Positions 22,226 through 33,300 of a DNA stretch of 64,000 bases are shown one piece after another. Position 1 is the first letter of the stretch. Each line of letters starts with the position of its first letter. A program made the position numbers and the translations under genes. The notes beneath the pieces were generated by a model, which saw only the letters and a list, made by a program, of their open reading frames with translations, did no database searches and had not been told where the DNA came from. The stretch is from Castor canadensis (lineage: Eukaryota; Chordata; Mammalia; Rodentia; Castoridae), in the NCBI RefSeq assembly GCF_047511655.1, contig NC_133389.1, forward strand, positions 149,807,973 to 149,871,972, given 5' to 3'.

Positions 22226-23250
22226 CAGTGTGCCGGTTATTTTCCCTGAGTCATCCCAGATCCATTCTCCCTCTTTCTCTGCCCTTCCCTGACCCTGGCA
22301 CTGACCTCCATAGCAGCCATTGCATTCAGGCTTCCATTGGGTTCATCCAATGAGAAGTAAGGGCATGACAGACTAATGTGTTCAGGAAAAAAATGAATTA
22401 GATTAGGGCATTATCCCTTTACCCATACCTTGTCTCTTCACTGACATGTTGGCAAAGGCTTCAAGCTCTCTGTGGGCTGTGGTGAACCATAGTCCCCAGT
22501 CTCTCACCACCCTTACTAGTGCCTTTACCCAGTCTACACCTCTGAACTAGACCCTTCACTACACTCTTTTCAGTTAATCCTTTGACTATGTCAGCAGTTC
22601 CTGTTAGAACCCTTACTACTTGGGGCACAGTATAAGAAGCCTAAAACTCTCTACGAATACTGAAATAAAGCCTGTAGATGGCAAGTAAAGTCCCATGAAA
22701 TTCCCAAATAAATCTTGACCAGAGCCTCATCAGGTCTGCACAACTGTAAGGTGCCTCTCTGCATTGTCTGAGCCCCTAGAAGAAGCAGCCCTGGGCCTGA
22801 CCCTTCTGCTTTCTCTGGAGAGAATGCATGGCCTTGGCTGCTCTTGACCCAGGGCAGTTGGATGAGACAATATCCCTCTCCAGGGAAGTGCAGTGTTGCT
22901 GACCACTTGCTATAAATAAAGCAGTGGGTTCCCGAGCTTGACATTCCTTGCAAACCCTCTAGGGTGCAAGGGTCCACCTGACCCATTTTTGTTGTCCCTG
23001 CAGAACCTGGAGAACAAAAACAACTGATAAAAGCATTATGCTCACATGCTTGGTGAGAGTCTTCTTCTAGCACCTGTGAAACCTGTATAACAGGCTGGTG
23101 CATAAGCATGGAAGTAGGGTAAAATTCTAAACCCTGGCATCCTCATCCACTGCAGTCTGGCCATGCTAGTTCCCTGAATCCTGTCTACAGGATTTTGCTG
23201 AATGCTGAGTCCCAAGGCCTTCCTATGATTGGGAAGCTTTCCTCAAGCTT
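22226..23250. other. Possible LTR-like or unique sequence
   Basis: The 22245-22640 stretch resembles an ancient repeat I cannot name ('gatccattctccctctttctctgccc', 'gggttcatccaatgagaag'). The minus frame 22651-23109 is 152 codons, the second longest in the window, but shows no recognisable domain. A 'tataaataaagc' motif at about 22912 would suit an LTR promoter and signal region. Nothing is certain here. Confidence 0.3.
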
Positions 23251-23329
23251 CAGATCACTGGTCATCCTTTCACTACTGGAACAAAAGTCTTTCTGTTTTA
23301 TTTTCTTTTTAACTTTTTTTTTTTTTACT

Positions 23330-23520
23330 ATTCTATGTTATCTCTTCATGTTTCTTTATAGCCTACATTTCCCCCACTAAAATATATTCTTCAGGAGAAC
23401 TGGGGTCTTTTCTGCTATCCTGTTTTCTGTTGTCTATCCAGAACTGAGAAGAGTACCAGGCCCAGTGAAGTAGCACAAATGGACAGTTGATGAATAAACA
23501 AATAAAATAACTAAGTGAAT
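23330..23520 (+). repeat. L2 3' fragment
   Basis: 'ctaaaatatattcttcaggagaactggggtcttt...gtctatccagaactgagaagagtaccaggcccag...gttgatgaataaacaa' follows the 3' end of L2: the 'ctccttgagggcaggg', 'gcctggcaca' and 'aataaatatttgttg' blocks in diverged form. Confidence 0.7.
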
Positions 23521-24659
23521 GAGTGATTTTTTATAATGTCACCCTTATTTTCTTGATATTATATACCTACCCTTTGACTTTCAGGTGTCTTCTCTGTACA
23601 ATGGGAATAAGAAAACAATCTGTGTCATATATACTACATATGCAATTATATGCACCATTTAATTGTGTCTCTACATTTAATAACATATTTCATGTTATAT
23701 ATGACAAATGAAATAATGTAACAATATTCCAAATGTGATAAAATAGTTTTCCCATAAAATGCAAGATCTACTTTAGCATAAAAACACACATTTAGGATCA
23801 ACCTTTGTATTTTTTGCTTTGTAATATCATTTAGAGAGCACAAATAATTGCCACAAGGTCCATGTTCAATGTATTTGATTTAAAAGGAGGTGCTGGAAAA
23901 AGGGAGGGAGAGACACTTTTCAAACACATCTACTTCAAAATAATAACACCTCAATGTCTTCTTGCCACAGAGTACTGTGGAGGGCCCATCCAGTTTTAAG
24001 TCACCACAATTACAGAGACATCATGCAGAGATGACAACACTCCAGTGATTTCCAGGGCCTTCACCCTTATAATGAGGTAGATTCCACCAGCATCCAGGAA
24101 AACCAGACTCACTACTGGAAGCTCCATCTGGGTTTGCAATGTTTCCACACTTCTTTCTTCCAGCATGACTTGAAGTTTGTAACAAGTTTTGCAGAGTCCC
24201 TTCCAATGTGGGTTATTTGCATTTTTATGTACAAACCAAGTCTCATTACAATATTACTAGGATGCAAGAGGACAAGTGGCTCCCAGCTTTAGATATTTTT
24301 ATGAAGCCCCCACCGGCTGGAGATTCACTGGGAATCCTTATAGAAGAAATAATAAAACCTTCCTTAGCATCCATCCAACTTCTCTCTTGTCTTTCTCCAG
24401 CCTTCTGTTTACCTGCCTGAATCTGTCTGGCCTTCTATATTTTCAGTAGTTGTATCCAGGGATATAGCAGCCTGAACATTTAAACAAAGAGAAAATTCCA
24501 TAGCAAAGACTTCTCTGTTCAATGATAGAAAGAAAAAAATCTCAAAATTTCTGACATCAGTGACCTTATATCTATAAGGTTTTATGGTCAAACTAGAGAA
24601 ATCCCTATGAAAATCTGAAGTACATTATGTCTAAGAGAAGTTTCCTTATCTCTTAAATG
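23521..24659. other. Unique AT-rich sequence
   Basis: No gene recognised. Short overlapping frames only. Confidence 0.4.
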
Positions 24660-24930
24660 ACAAGATTGGAATGTTTATCTTTGGCACACACTATCTGTCA
24701 GGCAATGTCCAATGAGATGAATATTACTAAATTAGTAAAACATTATGTTAATACTCACAAAAACTTTGAGACAACACCTTGTTAACCATTATACAGAAGA
24801 AAAACTTGAAATACAGAGAAGTTAAGTAACCTGCCCAAAATCATGCGAATGAAAAAGCAGTAAACCTGGGTTCTAAGCCCAGGCAGCTTGGCTTAGGGGC
24901 CACCTGTCAACCACTGTCTCATGCTACCAC
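24660..24930 (-). repeat. MIR element
   Basis: Antisense MIR on the + strand: 'cattatacagaagaaaaacttgaaatacagagaagttaagtaacctgcccaaaatcatgcg' then 'gtaaacctgggttctaagcccaggcagcttggct'. Good coverage of the element from end to end. Confidence 0.85.
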
Positions 24931-24961
24931 TCAGATCATTCCCACAGTCTTTTACTGTGGT

Positions 24962-25284
24962 ACTGTGGATTTGGATCTTAAATGTACCCTAAAAGTCCAT
25001 GTGTTGAAGTGTTGGTCCCGAGGATAGTGCTAATGGGAAATGGTAGAAATTTTAGGAGGTCCTTAAGTCACTGGGGGCATGTCCTTGAAGGAAATATTGG
25101 GATTCTGGTCCTCTTGTCTTTCTCTTTGCCTCTTGGCTAAGGAGGTGAGTGGGTTTGCTCCATCATGTGCTCCCACAGGCCCAAATAAATGGAACCAATC
25201 ATAGATTAGAACCCTGAAAACTATAAACCAAAATAAATCTTTCTTCTTTATATTTTGTTACAGTGATAGAAAGCTAATTAATCC
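24962..25284 (+). mobile_element. MaLR-type solo LTR
   Basis: 'tgtggatttggatcttaaatgtaccctaaaagtccatgtgttgaagtgttgg' at the start, 'catgtccttgaaggaaatattggga' in the middle, 'aaaccaaaataaatctttcttctttatattttgttacagtgatagaaagctaatta' at the end. This is MT-type LTR wording (MaLR, class III), with an AATAAA signal at about 25233. No internal region. Confidence 0.8.
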
Positions 25285-25925
25285 ATGTGCTGAATTTATG
25301 ACTTAATTCTTTCACAGCCTCAGTTTCCAACACATTCTAGTTTGTCTAAAATTCACAATGTATGTTGATTATTTTTTCCAGATTCTGTCTCCTTCCTAAC
25401 TTATACTTTCTGAGAAAGTGTGGGATACAGGACTATATCGTCCTAGGGCATTCAGAAGAATTAAAAGCTACTTCTTACCAAAATCCAAAGAAGTTTACCT
25501 GCCATTTACTTTATTGGAGGAGAATTTGCTAAGGGAACAATTAAAAAAAAAAATCTACAGTGCACCTAGCCATTTGAAACCCAGAATCCTGATGTGTTCT
25601 TAATTGTGACAATTCCATAGGACTTTCAGAGACTATGCTATGACCACCAGCTTTTCCCCTATACCCACTTTGTCCACTTTAATTGCTAGCTTTCAGACCT
25701 GCCCATGCTCAACCTTGAAGGGCACACAGTCACAGTGAAACTTTCTCATGTTATCTCTGGACAGATCTTTGAGAGGTCTGAGGGCCTACCCAAGCACCTC
25801 TGTGTCACCATAGTTAACAGCCCACACTCAGGAGCTGATGCATCTAGCCTTTCTTTCTCCACCTCAAGGTCAGTAAAAGGAGATTCAGTCCAAAATTTTC
25901 AACAATAAAAAAAAATTAAGAAAAA
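25285..25925. other. Unique sequence
   Basis: No gene or repeat recognised. Confidence 0.4.
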
Positions 25926-25929
25926 AGAG

Positions 25930-26165
25930 GAGGAGTTGGGTGCCCAAGGTTCACCTCTAACTATTTAGGAAGCTGAGATCAGTAGGATAGTGGTTTAAGA
26001 CCAGCCTGGGCAAACAGTTCATGAGACGCATCACCAAAATAACCAAAAAAAAAAAAAAAAAAAATGGACCGGAGACATGGCTCAAGCTATAGAGCAAAGC
26101 CCTGAGTTCAAACTCCAGTTCCACAAAAAAAAAAAGAAAGAAAGAGAGAAAGAAAAGAAAAGAAA
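25930..26165 (+). repeat. Composite B1-ID SINE
   Basis: A B1-like part ('ctaactatttaggaagctgagatcagtaggatagtggtttaagaccagcctgggcaaac') is followed by a linker poly(A) at 26041-26063, then an ID-like part ('catggctcaagctatagagcaaagccctgagttcaaactccagttcca') and an A/AAAG tail to about 26168. Confidence 0.85.
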
Positions 26166-26569
26166 AAAAGAACTAACAGGAGGGAAGAATGGGCAAAGCA
26201 GAGAAGATTTTTTTGGGTCATGAAACTATTTTGTATGTTACTATAACTGTAGATACATGTTATATGTTATTGAAACCTAAAGGCTATATAACACCAAGAG
26301 TGACCTCTGACGTAAATCATGGACTTTAGGGATTATGATGTGTCAGTGGAGGTTCCTCAAATGTAACTAAGTGCCACTATGAGGGGATGATGATGTTGAT
26401 GGTGGGGAAGGCTGTGCATGTGTGCAGTGTGCAGGTATGTGAGAACTCTTTCTACTTTTGGCACACTTTTAAAGTAAACCCAAACTGTTCTAAAAATACT
26501 CTACTTAAAAATAATAATAAAATAGGTTACAGGAAGCAAATAGAAGAGGCAAAAAGGAAACCAAAGACA

Positions 26570-26668
26570 CACATATATATGTAGTGTATATGTGTATATA
26601 TATGTATATGTGTATATATATATATGTATATGTGCATATATGTGGGTGTGTATGTATATATGTATGTA
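26570..26668. repeat. (TA)n/(TG)n compound microsatellite
   Basis: Interleaved TATA, TGTA and TATG repeats. They explain the low-complexity open frames rich in Tyr, Ile and His on both strands here, which are not genes. Confidence 0.95.
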
Positions 26669-26748
26669 TTTGCAAGACTGGGGATCAGAACCAGGGCTTT
26701 GCACATGCTAGGCCAACATTCTACCACGGAGCTACATCCCCAGCCCTA
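26668..26748 (-). repeat. ID-type SINE
   Basis: Minus strand: 'cctagggctggggatgtagctccgtggtagaatgttggcc', 'tagcatgtgcaaagccctggttctgatccccagt'. Both tRNA-like promoter blocks are present. The microsatellite at its left lies where the A-rich tail would be. Confidence 0.85.
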
Positions 26749-28377
26749 GGAAACCACATCTTGAAACTACAGTAACATGGCATCTCTTTTTTGTCTTAAT
26801 CCTTTTTTGACTTCAGGCCACTCATGTGGTTCTCCTGCCTCCACACTCTGCCTTCTCTCTGAGTCATTCCCTGACCCTCTCTGCATGTTTCTCTTTCTAC
26901 CTATAGGTCCATAAACAAATGCATATCCCACCTCTCCATCTGACACTAGTGGCAACAAGTCTTCTCACATAATTCAGTTTAATTTTGCTTGTCTTTGCAG
27001 TTTTCTCATGCCCCTCAACCCGATCAGCTCAACAAAGTATGGACAAACTAGACAGGACCTACATGAAACTCCTCAAAATATCAAATAGCTGGAAATGCTG
27101 TTAATGCAAGAGGTGGCATTATAAGGCATATTTAAAGCTGCACACAGTACAGAGTTGTGTGATTTCAGAACAGGGCGATTTTAGCCATATTTTAAAATAA
27201 TTTGTATTCTCCACAAATAAACAGCTGTAAAATTACCTGACTTTCAGCTAGCAGAATAAATCACAGACTGAATTAAGACATTGCTATGGCTTTACCACAT
27301 CAGTCTATGAACATAAACACCCACTTTCCTTCCACATGATTTTCCTTGAACCGTTGCATATTTGAATTGCATAAGGAAGGCATATTTCAAGCATTTATCT
27401 TTTGATCAAATGAATAGGATTGTTAGACTTTAATAATTTTGTTTCTGCCATATAATTTAAGTATGATAAATATGTAGATGATCACACAATGTTATATTAA
27501 TTGTAGCCTTAATATTGAATTCAATATTCCCTTTTCTACTTACAGTGTTAAGTACTTTCTAAAGAAAGATAATGTATCCATATACATAACAGTGCTTTTC
27601 AGTGTTTGTGGCCCTGAACTTAAGCATGGGTTTGATGTTTAATGATGTATCTGCGACGTGTGCAGCTTGTAAAGAAAGTACTTTCTATTGTTCAATAATA
27701 TGTCCTATTAAATTGCTCTATTATTGAATAAAAATCCCTAAAGAATTTTCATTTCCAGCAATGTTTTCTGACCTTCTTTTAGTGTCTAGACAATAATGAT
27801 TTACTGAAATGTTTGGGGAACAATAGAAGAGAAGGCCTTACAATGTACATATATAATGTTTGAGGTTATTGGGGTAGGCAGGAAAAGAGAAAAAAAGCAT
27901 TACTGTGGTTGGTACTAAGTTTCAAGATCAAAGCAATTTGATATAAATAGTATTTCATGATCAAAAATCCCAATGTAAAAGAGTTATATTTGATCAAGAT
28001 GACAATGATAGTGACAGAGGTGAGAAGTTTATAAAATCAAAATTATTTTCTATAAAGTTTTCAAGGTAAAGTGATGTTTTTTAATAAACAAAAAGATTCT
28101 TAGAAATCTGATTCTTTTCCACTGCATGTACCACGTTTTCCACGAGTATTCATGAATGAGCTTATCAGCTTCAGTGCTCAGGCCTTCAGGAACTCAGGGT
28201 CCAGAATCTCCTATAGCCTGATCTTTCCCTTAATATCTGAATTCTCAAAGGTTGTAATGGCCAAGAAGTTTGTTGATCTCTGCTTGAACTCATCTACTTA
28301 TCACCCTCCTCCATTTTGACAGCTTGTTTCAAGATAACTTTCACACATTGGTGTAGCTCAGTCCTGCATTCACCAAT
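26749..28377. other. Unique AT-rich sequence, parts look conserved
   Basis: No gene recognised. 27090-27330 and 27370-27750 are AT-rich, free of recognisable repeats and hold homeodomain-, E-box- and SOX-like words ('aaacagctgtaaaattacc', 'tctattgttcaat'). They may be conserved noncoding elements. Confidence 0.4.
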
Positions 28378-28752
28378 GCTATGGTTTGATTATGTGTGTC
28401 CCTCCAAAATACAAGTGTTGAAAGTTAAACTCCAAGGAGATGATATAGAGAAGTGGGAACTTGGTAACTTTGTGCAGGCCATGGGACTAATTGGTTTATA
28501 TGTTTTTTAAAAGTCCCCAGAGAGCTGTCTTATCCTTCCACTATGGAAGGACACAGTGTTCATCCTTTCAGAAGGATACAACATTCAAGGCACCATATAG
28601 GAAGCAGAGAGTGAGCCCTTACCTGACAGAAAATTTGCTGGCAACTTGATCTTGGACTTCCTAGCCCCCAAAACTGTGAGAAATAAAATTATATTTAAAA
28701 ATTATCCAGCCTAAAATATTTTGTTATAGCACCAGGAATGAACTAAGATAAA
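28378..28752 (+). mobile_element. MLT1/MST-like solo LTR
   Basis: 'tgctatggtttgattatgtgtgtccctccaaaata', 'ggacacagtgttcatcctttc', 'gcaacttgatcttggacttcctagcccccaaaactgtgagaaataaaatt' and 'ttttgttatagcacc...gaactaaga' give the complete MaLR LTR order, with an AATAAA signal at about 28681. Confidence 0.8.
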
Positions 28753-29555
28753 TTCTGCATGATCTAACCAATCACCAACATTACACTGAATGGGAGACAA
28801 ACTGAGAGTATTTCTTTTAAAAATAGTAATGAGACAAAGGTGCCCACTTTCACCACTCTTATTCAATATAGTGTTTCAAATCTTAGCCAAAGCAATAACG
28901 CAAGAGAAAGAAATAAAAAGGATACAAACAAGAAAGGAGAAAGCCAAATAATTCCTATTTTCAGATGATGATATATGATCCTACACTTAAAAGATCTCAA
29001 AGACTCCACCATAAGACTCTTAGGTCTTTCAGCAAATATAGCAAGATACAAAATCAACATACAAAAATCAGTAGCTTTTCCATATGCTAATAAAAACTTG
29101 CTGAAAAAGAAGTTGGGAAAACAAACCCATTCCCAGTAGTCTCAAAAATAAAATAAAATGCCTAAGCATAAACTTAACCAAAGATGTTAAAGAACTCTAC
29201 TATGAAAACTATAAAACACTGAAGAAATAAATTGAAGAAAACCAAAGAAGATAAAAAGACCACCGATGTTCATGGGCTGGCAGAATCAATATTGCTTAAA
29301 TGGCTATATTACTGAAAGTGATCTATAGACTCAATGCAATTCCCATTAATAGTCCAATGACATTCTTCATAGAAATGAAAAAAATCCTAAAATTCATGTG
29401 GAAATACAGAAAAAAAAAACAAATAGCCAAAGTAAAGTTGAGCAAAAATAACTGACCTCAAATTATACTACACAGCCATAATAACAAAAATAGCATGGTA
29501 CTAGGAAACAGACATGTAGGCCAATGAAATAGAAGACCCCAAAATAAGGCCATAG

Positions 29556-29677
29556 TCTTATTATGTATGTAGTACAGATTAGCCTGGGACTCACTCTGTA
29601 GCCCAGGCTTGCCTTGATCGTCTTGCCTCCACCTTCCAATTGCTGGGATTACAAGCATGAACCATCATGCCTGGCTT
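29556..29677 (-). repeat. B1-type SINE inside the old L1
   Basis: Minus strand: 'gccaggcatgatggttcatgcttgtaatcccagcaattgg', 'gaggcaagacgatcaaggcaagcctgggctacagagtgag'. A single B1 monomer. Confidence 0.85.
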
Positions 29678-29737
29678 CAGTCATTTGTTTCTTGACAAAG
29701 GTGTCAAAACTACAACACTGGAGAAAGTCTCTTTAAC

Positions 29738-30045
29738 AAGTAGTGTTGGGGAAAGCAATGCAAGTCAACTCCCTGTATAGCTATCCTTATCTCAACTAGC
29801 AAAAACCCTTGGTCCTTCCTATTATTGCTTATACTCTCTCTTCAACAAAATCAGAGATAAGGGCAAAATAGTTTCTGCCTGGTAGTGAGAGTGGTTGGGC
29901 AGGGAGATGTAGGGGTGGGGGAGAGGGAGGGGGCAAGGGGAAGGGGGGAGAAATGACCCAAACATTGTATGAATATATGAATAAAAGAAAAAAAGAGTAT
30001 CAATAAATGAAAAACAGTATCACTTTAAAAAAAAGTAGAGCTGGG
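29738..30045 (+). mobile_element. Young L1 3' end nested in old L1, with possible 3' transduction
   Basis: The L1 3' end (about 29751-29997) carries the same wording as the 9.0 kb copy: 'gctatccttatctcaactagc', the polypurine stretch and 'aaatgacccaaacattgtatg'. After its A-rich tail comes about 30 bp of different sequence (29998-30026) and a second A-rich run. The best flanking duplication is 'aagtagtgttggg' at 29738 and 'aagtagagctggg' at 30033 (11 of 13). The old L1 frame of wording resumes right after. Confidence 0.65.
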
Positions 30046-31188
30046 AAAACATGTAGAAGACTGAAATGATAATCCCACATCTCTCATCCTATTCAAAAAT
30101 CAACTCACAACAGGTCATATACCTTAAGTAAGACTTGAAACTTTGAAACTGCTAGAAGGAAACATGGAGAAAACCTTTCAAGTCATAGATACAGGCATGA
30201 CTTTCTGAATAGAACTCTAATAGCTTAGGAAATAGTAGCAAAAATTAGCAAATGGAATTGTATCAAAGTAAAAAGTGTCTTGTTCATTAAGCAAAAGAAA
30301 CACAATAGAGTGAAAGCCCACAGAATTGGAAAAAACTCTGCCATCTATTCATTTGATGGGAGATTGATATCCAGAAATATAAAGAACTCAAAAATTAAGT
30401 ACATAATGAACAAATAATTCAAAGAATAAAAGGGCAGATAAACACTTTTACAATGAGGAAGGATACATGGCCAAAAAATGCATAAAAAAATCTTTAGCCA
30501 CCAGGGAAATACAAATCAAAACTACACAGGGATTTCACCTCATCCCAGTCAGAATGACTACCATCAAGAAAAGAAAAACAGCAATGTTGGTAAGGACATG
30601 GGGATGAGGGGTAGAACGTTTATATATTATTGGTGGGAATGTAAATTACTACCACCACTATAGAAATTGGTATGAAGATTCCTCAAAAATTAAAAATAGA
30701 TTCAGCTATATCTTTGGGTATGTACTTGAGAGAATCAAAGGCAGCATTCTTTAGAGATACCTGCACACTCATGTTTTTCACAGCACTATTCACATTAGTC
30801 AAATTATGGAATCAGCCTAGGTACTCATCAATAGATAAACAAACAAAGAACATGTGATACATATATATTATGAAGCATTCCATAAAAAAGAAAATTATTT
30901 GCAGGAAACTGCAAATGGATGATGGAACTAGACATCAAGTTAAGTGAAAGAAGCCAGCTTCACAAAGACATACATCATATGTTTTCTCTTATATGTGCAA
31001 TTTTGAGTGGTAAAAGAACATAAAAGTAAAAGGGGAACAATTAGGGATGTGCAAGGGAAAATGGGGAATAGGAAAGGGTAATAGAGGGTTGAATATGATC
31101 GAATACATTATATACATATATGGAAATATAACAAAATCCATTTCTTTGTATAATTAATATACTCCTTAAAAACAAAGAATGGCAGGTA

Positions 31189-31350
31189 TGTGGTTTTGTA
31201 GAACAAGCAGAGAAGGCAAGTCCTAGGTGGGCAGCAAGGTGTGCAGCAGGGCACTGGAGGCTTACCCCAGGGCCAGTTCATGGGAACAATGAGAGCTCTA
31301 CTTTCATTATTATTTGCTGAGGCTCCAGCATTCCTTATCTGGTTAGCTCA
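31189..31350. other. Short unique stretch
   Basis: GC-richer sequence between two L1 pieces. Nothing recognised. Confidence 0.4.
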
Positions 31351-31805
31351 CATTTGGCTCTTTTTTAAAAAAAATATTCATTTATTCATATATGCATACA
31401 CTGTTTGGGCCATTTCTCCCCCCTATCTCCCCACCCCCTCCCTCTCTCCCCAACCCCTTGCTTCCAGGCAGAACCTGTTCTGCCCTCTTCTCCAACTTTG
31501 TTGAAGAGAAGACATAAGCAATAATAAGAAAGACATGGTGTTTTTGCTAATTTGAGATAAGGATAGCTATACAGAGAGATTCCTAGCATTGCTTCCATGT
31601 ACAAGTGTATTACAACCCAAATTGATTCATCTCTACCAGACCTCTTCACCACTTGTGGTCACCTTCCCATAGTGACCTCTGTCATTTTAAGGTTACTATA
31701 TTAGCTCCTCTACAGTGGGCATATCAAACACTTTCAAGTTTTGGGTTTCCTACCTTTCCCTATTCCTCCTGTATGTATTCTCCCTTCGTGTCATACTTGG
31801 CTCTT
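31351..31805 (-). mobile_element. 5'-truncated L1 3' end
   Basis: Antisense on the + strand: T-rich tail at 31361-31380, 'ggccatttctccccc' end box, pyrimidine tract 31408-31470, 'ttgagataaggatagctatac'. It is the same 3' family as the 9.0 and 29.7 kb copies but extends further upstream, to about 31796. A candidate duplication is 'ttggctctt' at 31354-31362 and 31797-31805. Confidence 0.85.
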
Positions 31806-32600
31806 GAGACTGGGGATAAGAATGAAAAAGGATGATTAGTTTAAGTTTGCCCCTTTAGTAAAGATAGGTCTCAACAGGTTGACTTGGTGAATACTCTTCA
31901 CAGTGGCCAGGAATGTTAGGGGGTGTTTGCCAGGCTCTTTCACAGACATTCTCCAAACCCTATATTCTCTCAGCAGTCCACTATGGACTTGCAATCATTG
32001 ACAATCAATTGCAATCAATTTGCTCAGTGACCAGATATGTGTGATTCCTCTTCCCAACATTCAAGGCTTTCTTCAGAGAGGTCGTTAACATTAATTTTTG
32101 TTTTATCACTTATTTTAGTTTCCACCTGTGTGTCTGTGAGTGCTCATAATCTACCACTTTACTAGCTATTTTCCATTTGCTTCTCCAATCCACTTTCACT
32201 CTCTGCCACCAGGATTGACCTTCAGGATCTTCCAGCTGAAGATCCTACCCTATCCAGGGATGGGTTCCCAAAGGAAACTGAAGATAGAAGGAGAGTGAGA
32301 TTTGGGTAATTATTCCCCCACCCCACGATTGCAATGGGTTGTTTTCATCACTCCCACTACTAAAGACTTCCTCTCTTTCATACAGTATTGTCATCACCAC
32401 AACCCCCCGCCTCAGTGGTCATGGCTCCCCTGTGTGGCTAGCCCAGCACAATGCTCTACCTGTGTTGGTTTACGTGAGCCCTCGTGACACCCATGTAAAA
32501 GGGTTCCTTATTAATCAATCTTCAGTTATCCTGTTTGAATCACCTGTTTCCTTCCAGGACCCTGACTGATGTACTCTCCAACCAGGAATTAATCTTTTCC
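31806..32600. other. Unique sequence
   Basis: No gene or repeat recognised. Overlapping short frames at 32302-32569. Confidence 0.4.
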
Positions 32601-32604
32601 ACCC

Positions 32605-32845
32605 TCTCAAATCCCGTTTATCTCCTAAAGCTCAGTTTATATTCAAACACTCATCTTCATATTTATGCATCTACTTTGATCTCACCCATCTCTTGGTCTT
32701 TAGCCTATATCTTTCAGTTTGTGCTCTGTTTCTGTCTCTTTTTCACATCTTACCACTGTCAGTATGGTTGATAACATGCTTTACTCAAGTTATGTCCTTA
32801 CAGCTTGGTTCTGTGCTGATTATTAGGCACTCAGCAAAAGTCTTT
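32605..32845 (+). repeat. L2 fragment
   Basis: 'aaatcccgtttatctcctaaagctcag' near the start and 'gcttggttctgtgctgattattaggcactcagcaaaag' at the end follow the L2 3' region order. Diverged. Confidence 0.5.
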
Positions 32846-32909
32846 TTTGTTTGTCTGTTTTTTGGAGATGTTTTGTTTTGATACTTTTGTTTTGTTTTGT
32901 TGTAGGAGT

Positions 32910-33105
32910 TTTTTTGGCAGTACTGAGGATTAAACTCAGACAAGCACTCTATCACTTGAGTTATTCCTCTAGTCCTTTTAAGTTTGTTTTTCAGATAGGG
33001 CCTTGTACTTTTGCCCATTGGCCTTCAAAACATAATTCTCCTATATCTGCCTCCTAAGTAGCTGGGATTATAAGTGTGCATCACCACACCCAACCCAAAA
33101 GTCTT
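32910..33105 (-). repeat. Composite B1-ID SINE
   Basis: Minus strand: a B1-like part ('gtgtggtgatgcacacttataatcccagctacttaggaggcag') followed by an ID-like part ('ggactagaggaataactcaagtgatagagtgcttgtctgag', 'tttaatcctcagtactgcc'). T runs at 32908-32916 mark the A tail. Confidence 0.85.
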
Positions 33106-33164
33106 TCTTGAGCAGTAGGGGATCACTCCCTCCCTCAAAAGGAGGTATGGGTTCATATTCACCC

Positions 33165-33300
33165 CAAATCTGCAGAGCATGTCATAAGATCCCAGATAAC
33201 TCTCATGATGGTCATGAGAGACTAAAACTTAGAGAGGTGACTTAACAACCCAACACCTCACAGTCAGTGAGTGAAAAACCTGGTGCTCAAAGCCAGAATT
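33165..33300 (-). repeat. MIR fragment
   Basis: Antisense MIR wording: 'gagagactaaaacttagagaggtgacttaac', 'cctcacagtcagtgagtg', 'aacctggtgctcaaagccag'. Confidence 0.65.

Larger units (their letters stand above)
28760..31188 (+). mobile_element. Old L1, 3' half of ORF2 and 3' UTR, broken by insertions
   Basis: The sequence follows L1 ORF2 from the reverse-transcriptase palm ('attacactgaatgggagac', 'gacaaaggtgcccac', 'tattttcagatgatgatata', a FSDD-like box) through the C-terminal part ('actgctagaaggaaacatgg', 'tcacctcatcccagtcagaatg') to the 3' UTR and 'ttaaaaacaaag' end. Many stops and shifts are present, so it is a pseudogene. It starts directly after the LTR at 28378-28752 and is interrupted by a B1 SINE (29556-29677) and a young L1 end (29751-30032). 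Confidence 0.85.

Noticed and set aside
26501..26775. Tyr/Ile/His-rich open frames
   Set aside because: They are translations of a TA/TG microsatellite plus an ID SINE.
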